Positions 1 through 11,527 of a stretch of 45,361 nt of DNA are shown here, in pieces; positions within the stretch are counted from its first letter, which is position 1; every line of letters begins with the position of its first letter. The position numbers were made by a program, and so were the translations under genes. Below the pieces are notes generated by a model, which had not been told where the DNA came from, did no database searches, and worked only from the letters and a program-made list of their open reading frames with translations. Source of the stretch: Bacillota bacterium (GTDB lineage: Bacteria; Bacillota; Dethiobacteria; Dethiobacterales; Dethiobacteraceae); contig JAAYSO010000099.1 of assembly GCA_012523945.1 (NCBI GenBank), positions 1 through 45,361 on the forward strand, given 5' to 3'.

Positions 1-243
1 ATGCATAAGCCGGAAGAATTCCTCGCCCTGTGTGAAGAGTCCGTGAAGAAAGTCAGCCGTGAAGAACAAAAGCAAATTACAGAGGAAATTGTCTACTTTA
101 TGGCTGAAGAAGCCATGGTTATTCCTCTCACCAACGCCAAGACTGCATTCATGCGTGTGCCCGGTTTGCATACCGACTATCTGGAGCAGGGTATGACACG
201 CTGGCGCACACACGCAATGTGGCTGGATCCCGAATATCATTAA
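1..243 (+). CDS. C-terminal fragment of a peptide-type ABC transporter substrate-binding protein
   Basis: Only the last 80 residues lie in the window; the ATG at base 1 is chance and the gene continues to the left. The fragment contains a helix rich in Glu and Lys followed by a stretch EEAMVIPLTNAKTAF and the ending WLDPEYH, which resembles the C-terminal lobe of family 5 (oligopeptide, dipeptide, nickel) binding proteins, in which an IPL-type segment precedes the last strand. Such proteins sit outside the membrane and deliver peptides or related ligands to an OppBC-type permease. A perfect inverted repeat follows the stop codon directly. The complete oppA at 12-14 kb is a different gene on the other strand. 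Family assignment is moderately sure; the substrate is unknown. Confidence 0.6.
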   Translation: MHKPEEFLALCEESVKKVSREEQKQITEEIVYFMAEEAMVIPLTNAKTAFMRVPGLHTDYLEQGMTRWRTHAMWLDPEYH

Positions 244-285
244 AAATAAATTTAGCGGCAGGATTCCCTGCCGCTAAATTTATTT
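244..285. terminator. Bidirectional terminator between the binding-protein gene and proA
   Basis: A 19-base perfect inverted repeat (244-262 with 267-285) has a four-base ATTC loop. The stem has a GC-rich top (GCGGCAGG) and A/T-rich base, so each strand ends in a T-rich arm. The two genes converge here, and the proA stop codon at 280-282 lies inside the right arm. Confidence 0.9.
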
Positions 286-1578
286 CAGAGGAAATTCTTT
301 TGTCATGCTTTTATGCGTAAACGTTTTTCGTTGTGTAGCATAATCATCCACAATATGCCCGTTGCCGATAACTTTGTATTTATAGATCATCAGCCCTTCA
401 AGCCCCACCGGGCCCCTGGCATGAATTTTATTGGTGCTTATGCCTACTTCTGCCCCGAAGCCATACCTGAAACCGTCACTAAATCGTGTAGAACAATTCC
501 AAAAAACATTGCCGGAATCCACATGATCCATAAAGTAGACGGCTTTCTTTTGATCCCTGGTAATAATGCTGTCTGTATGACCGGAACCGTAGGTATTAAT
601 ATGTTCGATGGCAGCTTCCAGGCTGTCTACAATTTTTATAGCCAGTTTATAATCAAGGTATTCAGTTTCCCAATCAGCTTCTTTTGCCGGTTCCACCTCA
701 ATAATTGACTGTGTTTGGGAGCAGCCATAAATTTCTACATTTTTTTCCTCCAGTGCGTTTTTCAAGGGAGGCAGGAATTCAGCTGCAACCTTTTTATGCA
801 CAAGCAATGTTTCTACTGCATTACAAACTGCCACATATTGTGTTTTGGCGTCAACCACAATGCGCCTGGCCATCTCCAGATCGGCATTGTCATCAACATA
901 GCAATGACAAATCCCATCAGCATGACCTAAAACCGGAATATTGGAATTATCTAAAATATAGCGTACAAATTCATTGGAACCTCTGGGGATAATTAAATCA
1001 ATATAACTGTCCAGTTTTAGCATTTCCTGAACATCATCTCTTGTTTCCAAAAGATACGCCCAAAATTCAGGAAGGCCAACTGCTTTAGAAGCACTTAGAA
1101 TAATTTCAGTTAAAATCTTGTTGGTATTTCTAGCTTCTGATCCACCCTTTAAAAGGACCGCATTACCGCTTTTCAGGCACAGTGTTGAAATTTGGATTAA
1201 AGCATCCGGTCTGGATTCAAAAATTACCCCAATCACACCTATAGGGCAGGTAACGCGATACAGTTCCAATCCCTCATCTAATTCCGTTGCCAGCAATGTT
1301 TTCCCCACCGGATCTTCCAAACCGATCAAACTCTTAATACCGGCAACTGCCTCATTGATTTTATTTTCATCAAATTTAAGCCGTTTTAATAAAGGGGCCG
1401 CTAAATTTTCTTTTTCGCTCCGCTGCAGATCCTCCAGATTTGCCTGGATGATTTCTTCCTTTTTTGCTACAAGCAATTCAGCAATATTTTCAAGTGCTTT
1501 ATTTTTCAACTCTGAGGTGGCTGCGGCCAGTTCAAGAGAAGCCTGCTTAACCCGACCAGCAATAGTTTCCATCTTCAT
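280..1578 (-). CDS. proA: Gamma-glutamyl phosphate reductase
   Basis: Second enzyme of proline synthesis: it reduces gamma-glutamyl phosphate to glutamate-5-semialdehyde with NADPH in the cytosol. At 432 residues it has normal family length. Visible hallmarks are the segment GVIGVIFESRPD (residues 113-124), PRGSNEFV (198-205), and the catalytic cysteine Cys252 in VAVCNAVETLLV. The ATG follows a good ribosome site, GGGAGGG, eight bases upstream. The partner glutamate 5-kinase gene proB, often adjacent, is absent from the neighbourhood, so proA appears to be a single-gene unit or preceded by something transcribed from 1579-1672. It ends in the shared terminator with the convergent binding-protein gene. 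Identification is firm. Confidence 0.97.
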   Translation of the reverse strand: MKMETIAGRVKQASLELAAATSELKNKALENIAELLVAKKEEIIQANLEDLQRSEKENLAAPLLKRLKFDENKINEAVAGIKSLIGLEDPVGKTLLATELDEGLELYRVTCPIGVIGVIFESRPDALIQISTLCLKSGNAVLLKGGSEARNTNKILTEIILSASKAVGLPEFWAYLLETRDDVQEMLKLDSYIDLIIPRGSNEFVRYILDNSNIPVLGHADGICHCYVDDNADLEMARRIVVDAKTQYVAVCNAVETLLVHKKVAAEFLPPLKNALEEKNVEIYGCSQTQSIIEVEPAKEADWETEYLDYKLAIKIVDSLEAAIEHINTYGSGHTDSIITRDQKKAVYFMDHVDSGNVFWNCSTRFSDGFRYGFGAEVGISTNKIHARGPVGLEGLMIYKYKVIGNGHIVDDYATQRKTFTHKSMTKEFPLK

Positions 1579-1672
1579 TATTAATCCCTCCCAATCATCA
1601 ACTTAAGCAAAGCGGTTTTTTCTTCTTTCGACCCGGACACAAGCTTTTCCTCTATTTTGACTGTATATGCAA

Positions 1673-1706
1673 AAGCCCTGTAAAGTTTAAACACTTTACA
1701 GGGCTT
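1673..1706 (-). terminator. Terminator after the SnoaL-like gene
   Basis: A 14-base perfect inverted repeat (1673-1686 and 1693-1706) with a six-base loop lies just beyond the stop codon at 1717. Read on the minus strand the right arm runs into TTTT. It separates this gene from proA downstream. Confidence 0.85.
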
Positions 1707-1716
1707 CTGATTTGCT

Positions 1717-2448
1717 TTATTTGGGGCGAAAACGATTAGGTTTAAGCTGTAAACGGGCATTGTAAGCTACTTCACTTGTTTCCTTGCCTGTAACGGGATG
1801 TTTGAAGTGAAAAGGATAAATATAGCCGGAAGGATATTGTGTATCATATTCAGCCCAGATATCAGGGCTCAAGTTCATGGCAAACCTGCTTTCTTCCTCT
1901 TCTTCCGGAGTAGGAGCCTTGGCAAACATTTGTGACGGTTGGTAGGCATAATGCATTTGGAAAGCCAGTTTTAAAATTTTCCAGATTCCATCCTGTTTAA
2001 TATATTCCATTTCATAGACAACACCCATGTACAAGGGATCAATATTGTCATTGACCGGCTCGGTAGAAATTATACCGTAACCATACCATCTGCCTTTGGC
2101 AGTTTGTCCGTCCTCACTTAAGGTAATAACCGGAGAAACCTGCATCACCACATGCAAAAATGACGGCGGTGCATCTTTCAAGCGGTTAAAGTATCTGCGT
2201 ACTCCTTCCACGCCTAAGTATGTACCTTCAACAAACGTGGCGGAAACATCGGGATGGTCCGCAAATAAATCAACAATTTCATCAACCATCCAGTGTTCTA
2301 AATAATACCCATAAGCATTCTGCAACCTGACAATGGCCCACATATCTTCCTGTGACTGTAGACGCTTTTCCTTTGCCGCCAATTCTTGCTGCAAAGATTC
2401 CACCAGCTCTTCTAACTTTTTTACACGATCTTCCAAGCTTGCTACCAT
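1717..2448 (-). CDS. SnoaL-like (NTF2-fold) protein with N-terminal coiled coil
   Basis: Predicted 243-residue cytosolic protein. The first 35 residues form a heptad-like coiled coil (LEDRVKKLEELVESLQQEL), followed by MWAIVRLQNAYGYYLEHW and a conical alpha-plus-beta region typical of SnoaL_4-type NTF2-like domains, which bind or transform small hydrophobic or aromatic ligands. The ATG at 2448 is chosen over an upstream one because AGAGGAGG sits nine bases before it. A promoter (2499-2527) and a hairpin terminator (1673-1706) make it a single-gene unit. The ligand and any enzymatic activity are unknown. The coiled coil suggests oligomers, which is inference. The domain call is reasonably sure, the role is not. 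Confidence 0.7.
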   Translation of the reverse strand: MVASLEDRVKKLEELVESLQQELAAKEKRLQSQEDMWAIVRLQNAYGYYLEHWMVDEIVDLFADHPDVSATFVEGTYLGVEGVRRYFNRLKDAPPSFLHVVMQVSPVITLSEDGQTAKGRWYGYGIISTEPVNDNIDPLYMGVVYEMEYIKQDGIWKILKLAFQMHYAYQPSQMFAKAPTPEEEEESRFAMNLSPDIWAEYDTQYPSGYIYPFHFKHPVTGKETSEVAYNARLQLKPNRFRPK

Positions 2449-2498
2449 TGAACCGCCTCCTCTGGTCTTAGTCTGACTATTCTCTATTTTCATATTTT

Positions 2499-2527
2499 AC
2501 TTTACCATGGACTCTGGATACTGTCAA
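2499..2527 (-). promoter_or_regulatory. Sigma-A type promoter for the SnoaL-like gene
   Basis: On the minus strand TTGACA (2527-2522) and TAAAGT (2504-2499) are 17 bases apart, about 50 bases before the chosen start codon at 2448. Confidence 0.65.
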
Positions 2528-2623
2528 TTGATTCCTGTACGGACTAAAAGATGCTTCGTGTTATTTTAATGTTGCGTCACAAAAGCAAATTAAGGTGGAT
2601 ATATTTTTTGCCCGATAAAAAAA

Positions 2624-2640
2624 GCACTGTTAAACAGTGC
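2624..2640 (-). terminator. Terminator after carB
   Basis: GCACTGTT pairs with AACAGTGC around a very small loop, and on the minus strand the stem is followed by seven Ts. It lies 18 bases beyond the carB stop codon. Confidence 0.85.
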
Positions 2641-2657
2641 CTTATAAAAAATTAAGT

Positions 2658-5867
<3,210 letters not shown>

Positions 5868-5989
5868 CTTTATACCCCTTTGTTTTATTTTTTGCTAAAC
5901 CATATTGTATACCAAATGATGCAAAATGGGCAGCAAAAATTAATTTTTTTTCTGTCCTCCCTGGCTTTAACTTCACCCGGGCATACAAG

Positions 5990-6019
5990 AAGCGCTTGTT
6001 TCTCTTGGAACAAGCGCTT
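5990..6019. other. Strong inverted repeat without a T-tract, between coaW and carB
   Basis: Eleven bases, AAGCGCTTGTT, are repeated inverted at 6009-6019 with an eight-base spacer. The position, 16 bases beyond the coaW stop codon, suggests a terminator, but neither strand has a T-run after the stem. Each arm also contains AAGCGCTT, the centre of LacI-family operators, so an operator upstream of carB is an alternative. Which role holds cannot be decided here. Confidence 0.5.
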
Positions 6020-6034
6020 CTGAAAGTTTATCTT

Positions 6035-6865
6035 TTATTTCTTTTCCTCCAAATAAGGAATTGTGGCACCAATAGCTGTAGCAAAAACAGCTTTTTCCGG
6101 AATAATGAAATTTAGTCCGTACATTTCCCTTAAACCGGCAAAAACTGTACGTGCCTGGGGAAAAACAGTCAAGGCACCGGTAAAGACCACATCTTTGATG
6201 GTATCGTTTCTGCAGGCAAAAACTGCCAGCATGCCTACCGTCTGAAAAATCATATTTAAAAGCCCCAGCGCCAAATCGGATTTTGTGGCAGTATTTTTTA
6301 TTCGGCCTAAATTAGATGCGGTTACATCCGGCGGTAGTGAAGAAATTTTACTTTTTGTAATTTCAGAAATAAATAAATCAACATTGTGTAAATCTCCCTG
6401 GCGCGCCAGCATGTCAATAGTTTCAATATTTTTTTCCTGAAATAATTGCTCTGATAAACCAAGGAGTGTACCGCCGCCAACGCCACTGCCGCCAATATGG
6501 GTAATTCCCTCCTGGGAAGCGCGCACATAAGCCGTACCGGTACCCATACTGACAACTAAAGCTTCATCTAAAGCGGCAAGTGTAAGCCCGCCGTGACCAA
6601 TGGCCTGGAATTCGTCCACTTTAAAAGTAGGAATGTCATAAATATCTTTTTCAATATAAGAAGCACCCACACCCGTCAGCACAATGGTCTTAACTGCTGT
6701 AAGCGGGACTGCCTCCCGGTATAAGAAATTTCCGATAGCTCCGTAAAGTGATGTTACTTGGTCAGTGGCTTTAACCTGCAGTGTGCCGATTAAAGTTCTT
6801 GTTTCATCATAGCCTACAATCTTTGTCGTTGATCCTCCCACATCTATTCCTAAAACGACCCCAAT
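6035..6865 (-). CDS. coaW: Type II pantothenate kinase, probable ATT start
   Basis: Phosphorylates pantothenate, the first step of coenzyme A synthesis; type II enzymes belong to the ASKHA fold. Visible are the phosphate loop GIDVGGSTTK, the segment DEFQAIGHGG that should hold the catalytic glutamate, the adenosine-side motif SMGTGTAYV, and GGSGVGGGTLLG. Family members normally begin a few residues before the phosphate loop. Here the only ATG/GTG/TTG option near it, GTG at 6841, would delete GIDV. The in-frame ATT at 6865 gives the expected N-terminus and lies eight bases after GGAG, four bases past the stop of the upstream ECF gene. With ATT the protein has 276 residues. Family is well supported; the start is inference. 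Confidence 0.85.
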   Translation of the reverse strand: MGVVLGIDVGGSTTKIVGYDETRTLIGTLQVKATDQVTSLYGAIGNFLYREAVPLTAVKTIVLTGVGASYIEKDIYDIPTFKVDEFQAIGHGGLTLAALDEALVVSMGTGTAYVRASQEGITHIGGSGVGGGTLLGLSEQLFQEKNIETIDMLARQGDLHNVDLFISEITKSKISSLPPDVTASNLGRIKNTATKSDLALGLLNMIFQTVGMLAVFACRNDTIKDVVFTGALTVFPQARTVFAGLREMYGLNFIIPEKAVFATAIGATIPYLEEKK

Positions 6866-6869
6866 AAAA

Positions 6870-7517
6870 TCAGCTCCAATCAGCTTTTGACAGCACTTTA
6901 TTTAGAGGAGCACCAATAGCATACGCTGCGAACCCCCCCAGTATAGCTTCCGGAATACCACTGGTGAGAATTGTAAGTACAATTAAGCCCAGTAAAAGAT
7001 TATATGCTGAACCAATGGCGGCGGCATAATCCCGCCCGAAAAAGAAATAGATTCCGCCTAAAACCAGAATAGTATTGGTCAGACTGCCTAAAATCCCACT
7101 TACCCCGTATGCCAGCAAACGTTTTTTTGTCTGCTTCAAAAGTTGGAAAGTTAAACCCGTAACAACACCAATGAGAATCCGTGGGACAAAGCAGATCACC
7201 AGACTCCAAAAATTCCCCTGAAACTGTCCTAATGAGTAAAACGGGGTAAAAACGAAAGCAATGGGGGGTACAGGCGGCATAAACGTCCAGACGATAAAAC
7301 TAAAAAGGCCAAAGAAAAAACCCATCCCCGCACCTGCTTTTGTTCCCAGCAGTACGGCGGTAATAATTACCGGAATATGGGACAATGTTGCCACGATAGG
7401 CCCCAGCGCAGGTAAAGAACCAAGGGGAGTAAAGCACACAATGGCTTCAATAGCAAGCAGAATAGAAAACTGGGCTATAAATAAAGTCCTTTTTCTGCTG
7501 CTATTTAGCTCTTCCAT
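6870..7517 (-). CDS. ECF transporter S component, probably for pantothenate
   Basis: A 215-residue membrane protein with about six hydrophobic helices, typical of the substrate-binding S component of energy-coupling-factor vitamin importers. Such subunits work with the shared EcfT and the EcfA ATPases, which are not in the window. The ATG follows AGAGGTG with seven bases spacing. Its stop TGA overlaps the ribosome-binding region of coaW, so the two are translationally coupled. Coupling to a pantothenate kinase suggests a PanT-like pantothenate carrier; this is a context inference, since S components cannot be assigned to a vitamin by eye. Other vitamins or precursors remain possible. Confidence 0.75.
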   Translation of the reverse strand: MEELNSSRKRTLFIAQFSILLAIEAIVCFTPLGSLPALGPIVATLSHIPVIITAVLLGTKAGAGMGFFFGLFSFIVWTFMPPVPPIAFVFTPFYSLGQFQGNFWSLVICFVPRILIGVVTGLTFQLLKQTKKRLLAYGVSGILGSLTNTILVLGGIYFFFGRDYAAAIGSAYNLLLGLIVLTILTSGIPEAILGGFAAYAIGAPLNKVLSKADWS

Positions 7518-7661
7518 GGTATCACCTCTTATCTTTTTTGTTTAACAAAAAACGCCCTATATATTTTACCAATTCTAGAGCTAAAAAGATAGCCTTCTTC
7601 TCACTTTTGTCATAAAGTTCTAGGATAGCCGCTCTTTAGGTTTTTAATCTCTTTGCAAATA

Positions 7662-7685
7662 GGGTTCTGAGCAAAGTCAGAACCC
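7662..7685 (-). terminator. Probable terminator after the MacB-like permease gene
   Basis: GGGTTCTGA (7662-7670) pairs perfectly with TCAGAACCC (7677-7685) across a six-base loop, 25 bases beyond the permease stop codon. The T-tract on the minus strand is poor, so termination may be partial. Confidence 0.6.
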
Positions 7686-7710
7686 GACACCTTCAACCAA
7701 GAACAGATAT

Positions 7711-9027
7711 TTAACGGCGCAGTGCTTCCACCGGCGGTACAGATGAAGCCGAAATTGCCGGGTACACGCCAAAAAGCAAGCCGGCGGCAATGGCAACACC
7801 CACAGCAATTTGTATGGCCTGAAAACTAATTGCCGTTTCAAAACCATACCGGGCAAACATATTTGAACCCCAAATCCCGGCAGCGACTCCGGCAATAGCA
7901 CCGATACCACTCAAATACAAAGCTTCAAGTAAAAATTGTGTTAAAAGGTCTCCCTGCTTTGCTCCCAGTGCCCGCCGCACACCAATTTCTTTTGTCCTTT
8001 CTGTAACTGCCACAAGCATAATATTCATAATTCCTAAACCGCCAACCAACAAAGAAACGGCTGCGATTCCTCCCAACAATAGCGTCATAACCCGGTTAGC
8101 TTTATCAGCCTCTTGTACCAGTTGATTTAAATTGGTGATGGTTACTAAATCCTTGCCTGTTTGCAAACCGGACTGTCTGTCCTCAACAGGCTCATCAACC
8201 ACAGGAGGCACCGGCCCGTCCGCAGGAATACCAGGCTCAAGCTCTTCATTGCCGGGAGCTTGGCCGGTGGGAACTTTAGGTCCAAGACCTAAATCGCGTG
8301 AAATAATCCGGCCCAGCTGCACAGTTGCCAGGTCGGCTTCCAAAGCCGAACCTGCCTTGCCCCATATTTCCGGCACTGTTTTTTTCTCAGCCAAACGCAG
8401 AGCCGTACTGTAGGGAATGATAATTTTATCATCTATACCTTCGGCCTGCTGGGGACCCTTGGGAGCCAAAACACCTATAATACGAAAGGTATGGCCGTCT
8501 AAAGTCAAAGTTTGGCCCACCGGGCTGCGCCCCCCTAACAAACCGCTGGCCACATTATAACCGAGCACAGCTACAGGAGAGCGCTGCTCTACATGCAGGT
8601 TGGAAAAAAAGTGACCTGAAACTAAATCGTGATCCCTGATTTCCGGAAATTTGCTGTTTACACCCAATAGTTCTGCAAAGCCCCGTTCCCGGCGCCACCG
8701 CACTGTTGCCTCGGTGTAAACAACCGGAGTAATCTGTTTAAGTTGGGGCACAGTTTCCTCCAACTCAGCAGCAAAATCCGGATCAAACTCAGCAGTAGGC
8801 TCCATGGCTTTAATCACTACCACATTGGCACCTAAACTTTCAAACTGGCTCACTACAGCCTGCCGTGCTCCTTCACCAATCCCCATCAGACTTACCACCG
8901 AAGCCACACCGATGGCAACACCTAAAACGGTAAGGGAGGATCTGAGCGGATTTACCAGTATACCATGCCCGGCCATTTGCGCACTAAACCAAAAACGAAC
9001 CCAGAGCGAGTAAATCCATTTAAACAT
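7711..9027 (-). CDS. MacB-like ABC transporter permease (FtsX family)
   Basis: A 438-residue membrane subunit with the MacB layout: one N-terminal helix (VLGVAIGVASVVSLMGIG region), a large extracellular MacB_PCD domain, then three C-terminal helices with the FtsX signature VTERTKEIGVRRALGAKQ. It should form a mechanotransmitting exporter or sensor with the ATPase and adaptor encoded just upstream. The ATG at 9027 is chosen because AAGGAG lies eight bases before it; earlier GTG and ATG codons are too close. The extracellular domain carries an unusual Pro/Glu/Gly-rich stretch (roughly residues 245-290) just before the last helices. Substrate is unknown. Third gene of the operon, 29 bases after the adaptor. 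Confidence 0.9.
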   Translation of the reverse strand: MFKWIYSLWVRFWFSAQMAGHGILVNPLRSSLTVLGVAIGVASVVSLMGIGEGARQAVVSQFESLGANVVVIKAMEPTAEFDPDFAAELEETVPQLKQITPVVYTEATVRWRRERGFAELLGVNSKFPEIRDHDLVSGHFFSNLHVEQRSPVAVLGYNVASGLLGGRSPVGQTLTLDGHTFRIIGVLAPKGPQQAEGIDDKIIIPYSTALRLAEKKTVPEIWGKAGSALEADLATVQLGRIISRDLGLGPKVPTGQAPGNEELEPGIPADGPVPPVVDEPVEDRQSGLQTGKDLVTITNLNQLVQEADKANRVMTLLLGGIAAVSLLVGGLGIMNIMLVAVTERTKEIGVRRALGAKQGDLLTQFLLEALYLSGIGAIAGVAAGIWGSNMFARYGFETAISFQAIQIAVGVAIAAGLLFGVYPAISASSVPPVEALRR

Positions 9028-9056
9028 CCGCATCACTCCTTTATGACGGACAGGCT

Positions 9057-10778
9057 TTAATTTTTTTCGTCGGAAGGAGTATCCTCTTCACCGGAAGTAC
9101 CCGGCAGTAAACGGTCACTGGATTGAATCCGCTGGCTGGGCAAAAGATCGGCAGTACTGCCGGTAATAACCAGTTCTCCTTCCTCAAGTCCTTCCTTAAC
9201 TTCAGCGAACCTGTCATTCATGAGACCGATTCTAATGGTAGCCAACCTGACACTGCCGTCTTCCTCAAGCACTTCCACTTTTGACTGGCCGTCTTCTTCA
9301 AAAATTGCCTCCAGCGGCACCAGCAATACATTTTCCGCGCTGCCGGCATTAATATGACCATGGGCTTGCATGCCCGGGCGCAATTCACCACTACCGGTAA
9401 CTTTTATTTCCACATAAAAACGAGTTACGCCGTCCCGATCTCTGCCCATGGTAGAAACGTGAGTAACTTCCCCGGCGAAAGTTTTTCCCGGTACGGCATC
9501 CACTGTAACATCAACATGTGAGCCTTGCTGTACCAGTAAAATATCAATGTCATCAATTTCCGTGCTTAATCTCATATCGGTGGCGGTATAAATATGTCCC
9601 AGCCAATCTCCCGATTGCACCGTTCTGCCGGGTTGAGCATCAATATAAGCTACAATGCCGTCCATGGGGGAAACAATATCCGTTTGGGCGACTTTGCTGT
9701 AAAGCTGCTGTATTTCCTGCTCCAGTTCGCGAATCTTTTTCAGCTTCTCCTGGATAGTTGCCTGCGCGTCATCACCGGCCAGAGAAATCAGTGGATCACC
9801 TTTTTTTACTTCTTGCATATTGCGCACATAGATCCGCGTAATGATAGCGTCAGCGCGGCTTAACACTCTTTCTTCCTCTGCATATCCTTCAACTTCTGCA
9901 TAGTAGCGCAACCACCTGGTATTATATTCATCTAAAGGTTGACCATCCTCTTTAGCGACACCAATTCTGGCTCTCATGCCGGGCTGCACCAATCCCGGGT
10001 TTTCCCCCTCCAAAGTGACCCAGTGGACAAACACATATTGATCGTTTCCGGCGGCGCTGCCTACTGAATCATAGAGATCAGCGGCTCTTTCTGTAATCAC
10101 ATGGGGATTTATGTCAATGACTTTGGCGGGAACCGAACCTGAAAACTGTGAAAAACTTAATAATGCTTCGTCACCCACATTAATCCCTTGCAGCTCACCG
10201 GGCACAACTTTAGCCGTCAGGATAAATTTATCATCATTCACCACTCTGGCCACAATCTCGCCCTGCTTCAAACTCTCCCCTTCCCGTACGGTTAAATCAA
10301 TCACTCTGCCGTCAATGGGTGCCTGTAAAGTTATACCGCGGGAAGGATCAATCATATCCAGTTCTGCCACCGAAACATTAAGCAAATCCGCTAAAAGGCG
10401 GCGCTCCGCTTCCAGTTCGGACTGCAAATTCTGGATTTTTATACCCAGATCGGGGGCATCAAGTTTCACCAGTAATTGTCCTTGTTGTACAACATCGCCC
10501 TCTCCAACTAAGACTTCACTGATCACATATGTAATGCTGCTGCCGGACATGGCATCATACATGGAACCGGGCACCTGGATTCCGCCGCCGGAGGACGGAT
10601 TTAAATTACCGATAACTTCCACACCGACAGTTATATCTCCCCTTGTTACCGGTTTAGTGGCATAAACCGGACCTAACGCCTCTTCCTCCGACGGGGGAAT
10701 TAACTGCTGATAAGCATAATAACCGCCGCCTAGAACTATTAATACTATTACTAAAATGGTTAAGAGTCGCTGAAGCAC
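9057..10778 (-). CDS. HlyD/MacA-like periplasmic-adaptor-type protein, double length
   Basis: A 573-residue protein with one N-terminal hydrophobic anchor (LLTILVIVLIVLGGGYYAY) and an extracellular body. It links a MacB-type permease to its substrate or envelope. Two successive lipoyl-hairpin-barrel units are visible: first around residues 75-275 with APIDGRVIDLTVREGESLKQ, and again around 300-500 with SPMDGIVAYIDAQPGRTVQS; each has its own short coiled hairpin. Usual adaptors have one such unit and 350-420 residues. The start is GTG after GGAGGTG. It lies 23 bases after the ATPase gene and 29 bases before the permease, so the three form one operon. Class is firm, substrate unknown. Confidence 0.88.
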   Translation of the reverse strand: MLQRLLTILVIVLIVLGGGYYAYQQLIPPSEEEALGPVYATKPVTRGDITVGVEVIGNLNPSSGGGIQVPGSMYDAMSGSSITYVISEVLVGEGDVVQQGQLLVKLDAPDLGIKIQNLQSELEAERRLLADLLNVSVAELDMIDPSRGITLQAPIDGRVIDLTVREGESLKQGEIVARVVNDDKFILTAKVVPGELQGINVGDEALLSFSQFSGSVPAKVIDINPHVITERAADLYDSVGSAAGNDQYVFVHWVTLEGENPGLVQPGMRARIGVAKEDGQPLDEYNTRWLRYYAEVEGYAEEERVLSRADAIITRIYVRNMQEVKKGDPLISLAGDDAQATIQEKLKKIRELEQEIQQLYSKVAQTDIVSPMDGIVAYIDAQPGRTVQSGDWLGHIYTATDMRLSTEIDDIDILLVQQGSHVDVTVDAVPGKTFAGEVTHVSTMGRDRDGVTRFYVEIKVTGSGELRPGMQAHGHINAGSAENVLLVPLEAIFEEDGQSKVEVLEEDGSVRLATIRIGLMNDRFAEVKEGLEEGELVITGSTADLLPSQRIQSSDRLLPGTSGEEDTPSDEKN

Positions 10779-10801
10779 TTTGCTTTACACCTCCTGGAAA
10801 A

Positions 10802-11527
10802 TCATTTGGCCTTTAGGCTCTCCACCTCCGCCACCAATGGCTGGGGCAGTTTTTCTTCCCGCTCTACCTCACCATCCCGCAAATAAATAACTCTTTGCGC
10901 ATGATGGGCAATTTCTTTGGCGTGGGTAACCTGAATAATAGTCATCCCCTGCTCTCGGTTGAGCCGCTGAAAGATAGACATGACAACCTGCCCGGAAACA
11001 GAATCCAGCGCACCGGTAGGCTCATCCGCCAAAATCATGGCCGGCTCTCCCACCAGTGCCCGGGCTATGGCCACTCTTTGCTGTTCACCGCCCGAAAGCT
11101 GTGAAGGCCGGTGCCGTCTCCTGTCAGACAAGCCTACAGCCTCCAGGGCAGCTATGGCTTTTTTTTGTCGTTCTTTCCTGCCCATGCCTCTGTAAATCAG
11201 CGGCAGTTCCACATTTCCCTGAGCATCAAGATCAGCTAAAAGATGAAAACTTTGAAAAACAAAACCGATAAACCGGTTGCGAATATCAGCCAGTTTTCCA
11301 TCACCAAGCTTTTCCACATGATTCCCACTAAACAGATATGTACCGGTTGAAGGTCTGTCCAGGCAGCCAATAATATTGAGTAAAGTTGATTTACCTGAAC
11401 CGGACGGACCCATGATAGAAATAAATTCGCCTTTATCTACCGTTAAATTAACATTTTTCAGTGCCGTCACACTCACCTGACCTGTCTTGTAAATGCGCGA
11501 GACGTCGCAGAGCTCAAGTAAGGGCAA
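10802..11527 (-). CDS. MacB/LolD-type ABC transporter ATP-binding protein
   Basis: A 241-residue ATPase energising the adaptor-permease pair encoded downstream. Walker A is GPSGSGKST, the Q-loop is FVFQSFHLL, the signature LSGGEQQRVAIARAL, Walker B ILADEPTGALD and the H-loop VTHAKE; the whole matches the LolD/MacB/FtsE class, where ATPase and permease are separate chains in Gram-positives. The TTG at 11527 is chosen because a long GGAGGAGG ribosome site precedes it and the next residues LPLLELCDVSRIYKTG match the family N-terminus. An upstream in-frame extension of 33 residues looks non-conserved. First gene of the three-gene export operon. Confidence 0.92.
   Translation of the reverse strand: MPLLELCDVSRIYKTGQVSVTALKNVNLTVDKGEFISIMGPSGSGKSTLLNIIGCLDRPSTGTYLFSGNHVEKLGDGKLADIRNRFIGFVFQSFHLLADLDAQGNVELPLIYRGMGRKERQKKAIAALEAVGLSDRRRHRPSQLSGGEQQRVAIARALVGEPAMILADEPTGALDSVSGQVVMSIFQRLNREQGMTIIQVTHAKEIAHHAQRVIYLRDGEVEREEKLPQPLVAEVESLKAK

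Noticed and set aside
1118-1606. A 162-codon plus-strand open frame
   Set aside because: Antisense shadow of proA, with a Ser/Phe-rich composition and no ribosome site.
10111-10665. A 184-codon plus-strand open frame
   Set aside because: Antisense shadow of the MacA-like gene; the composition is low-complexity Ser/Thr/Pro and no family is recognisable.
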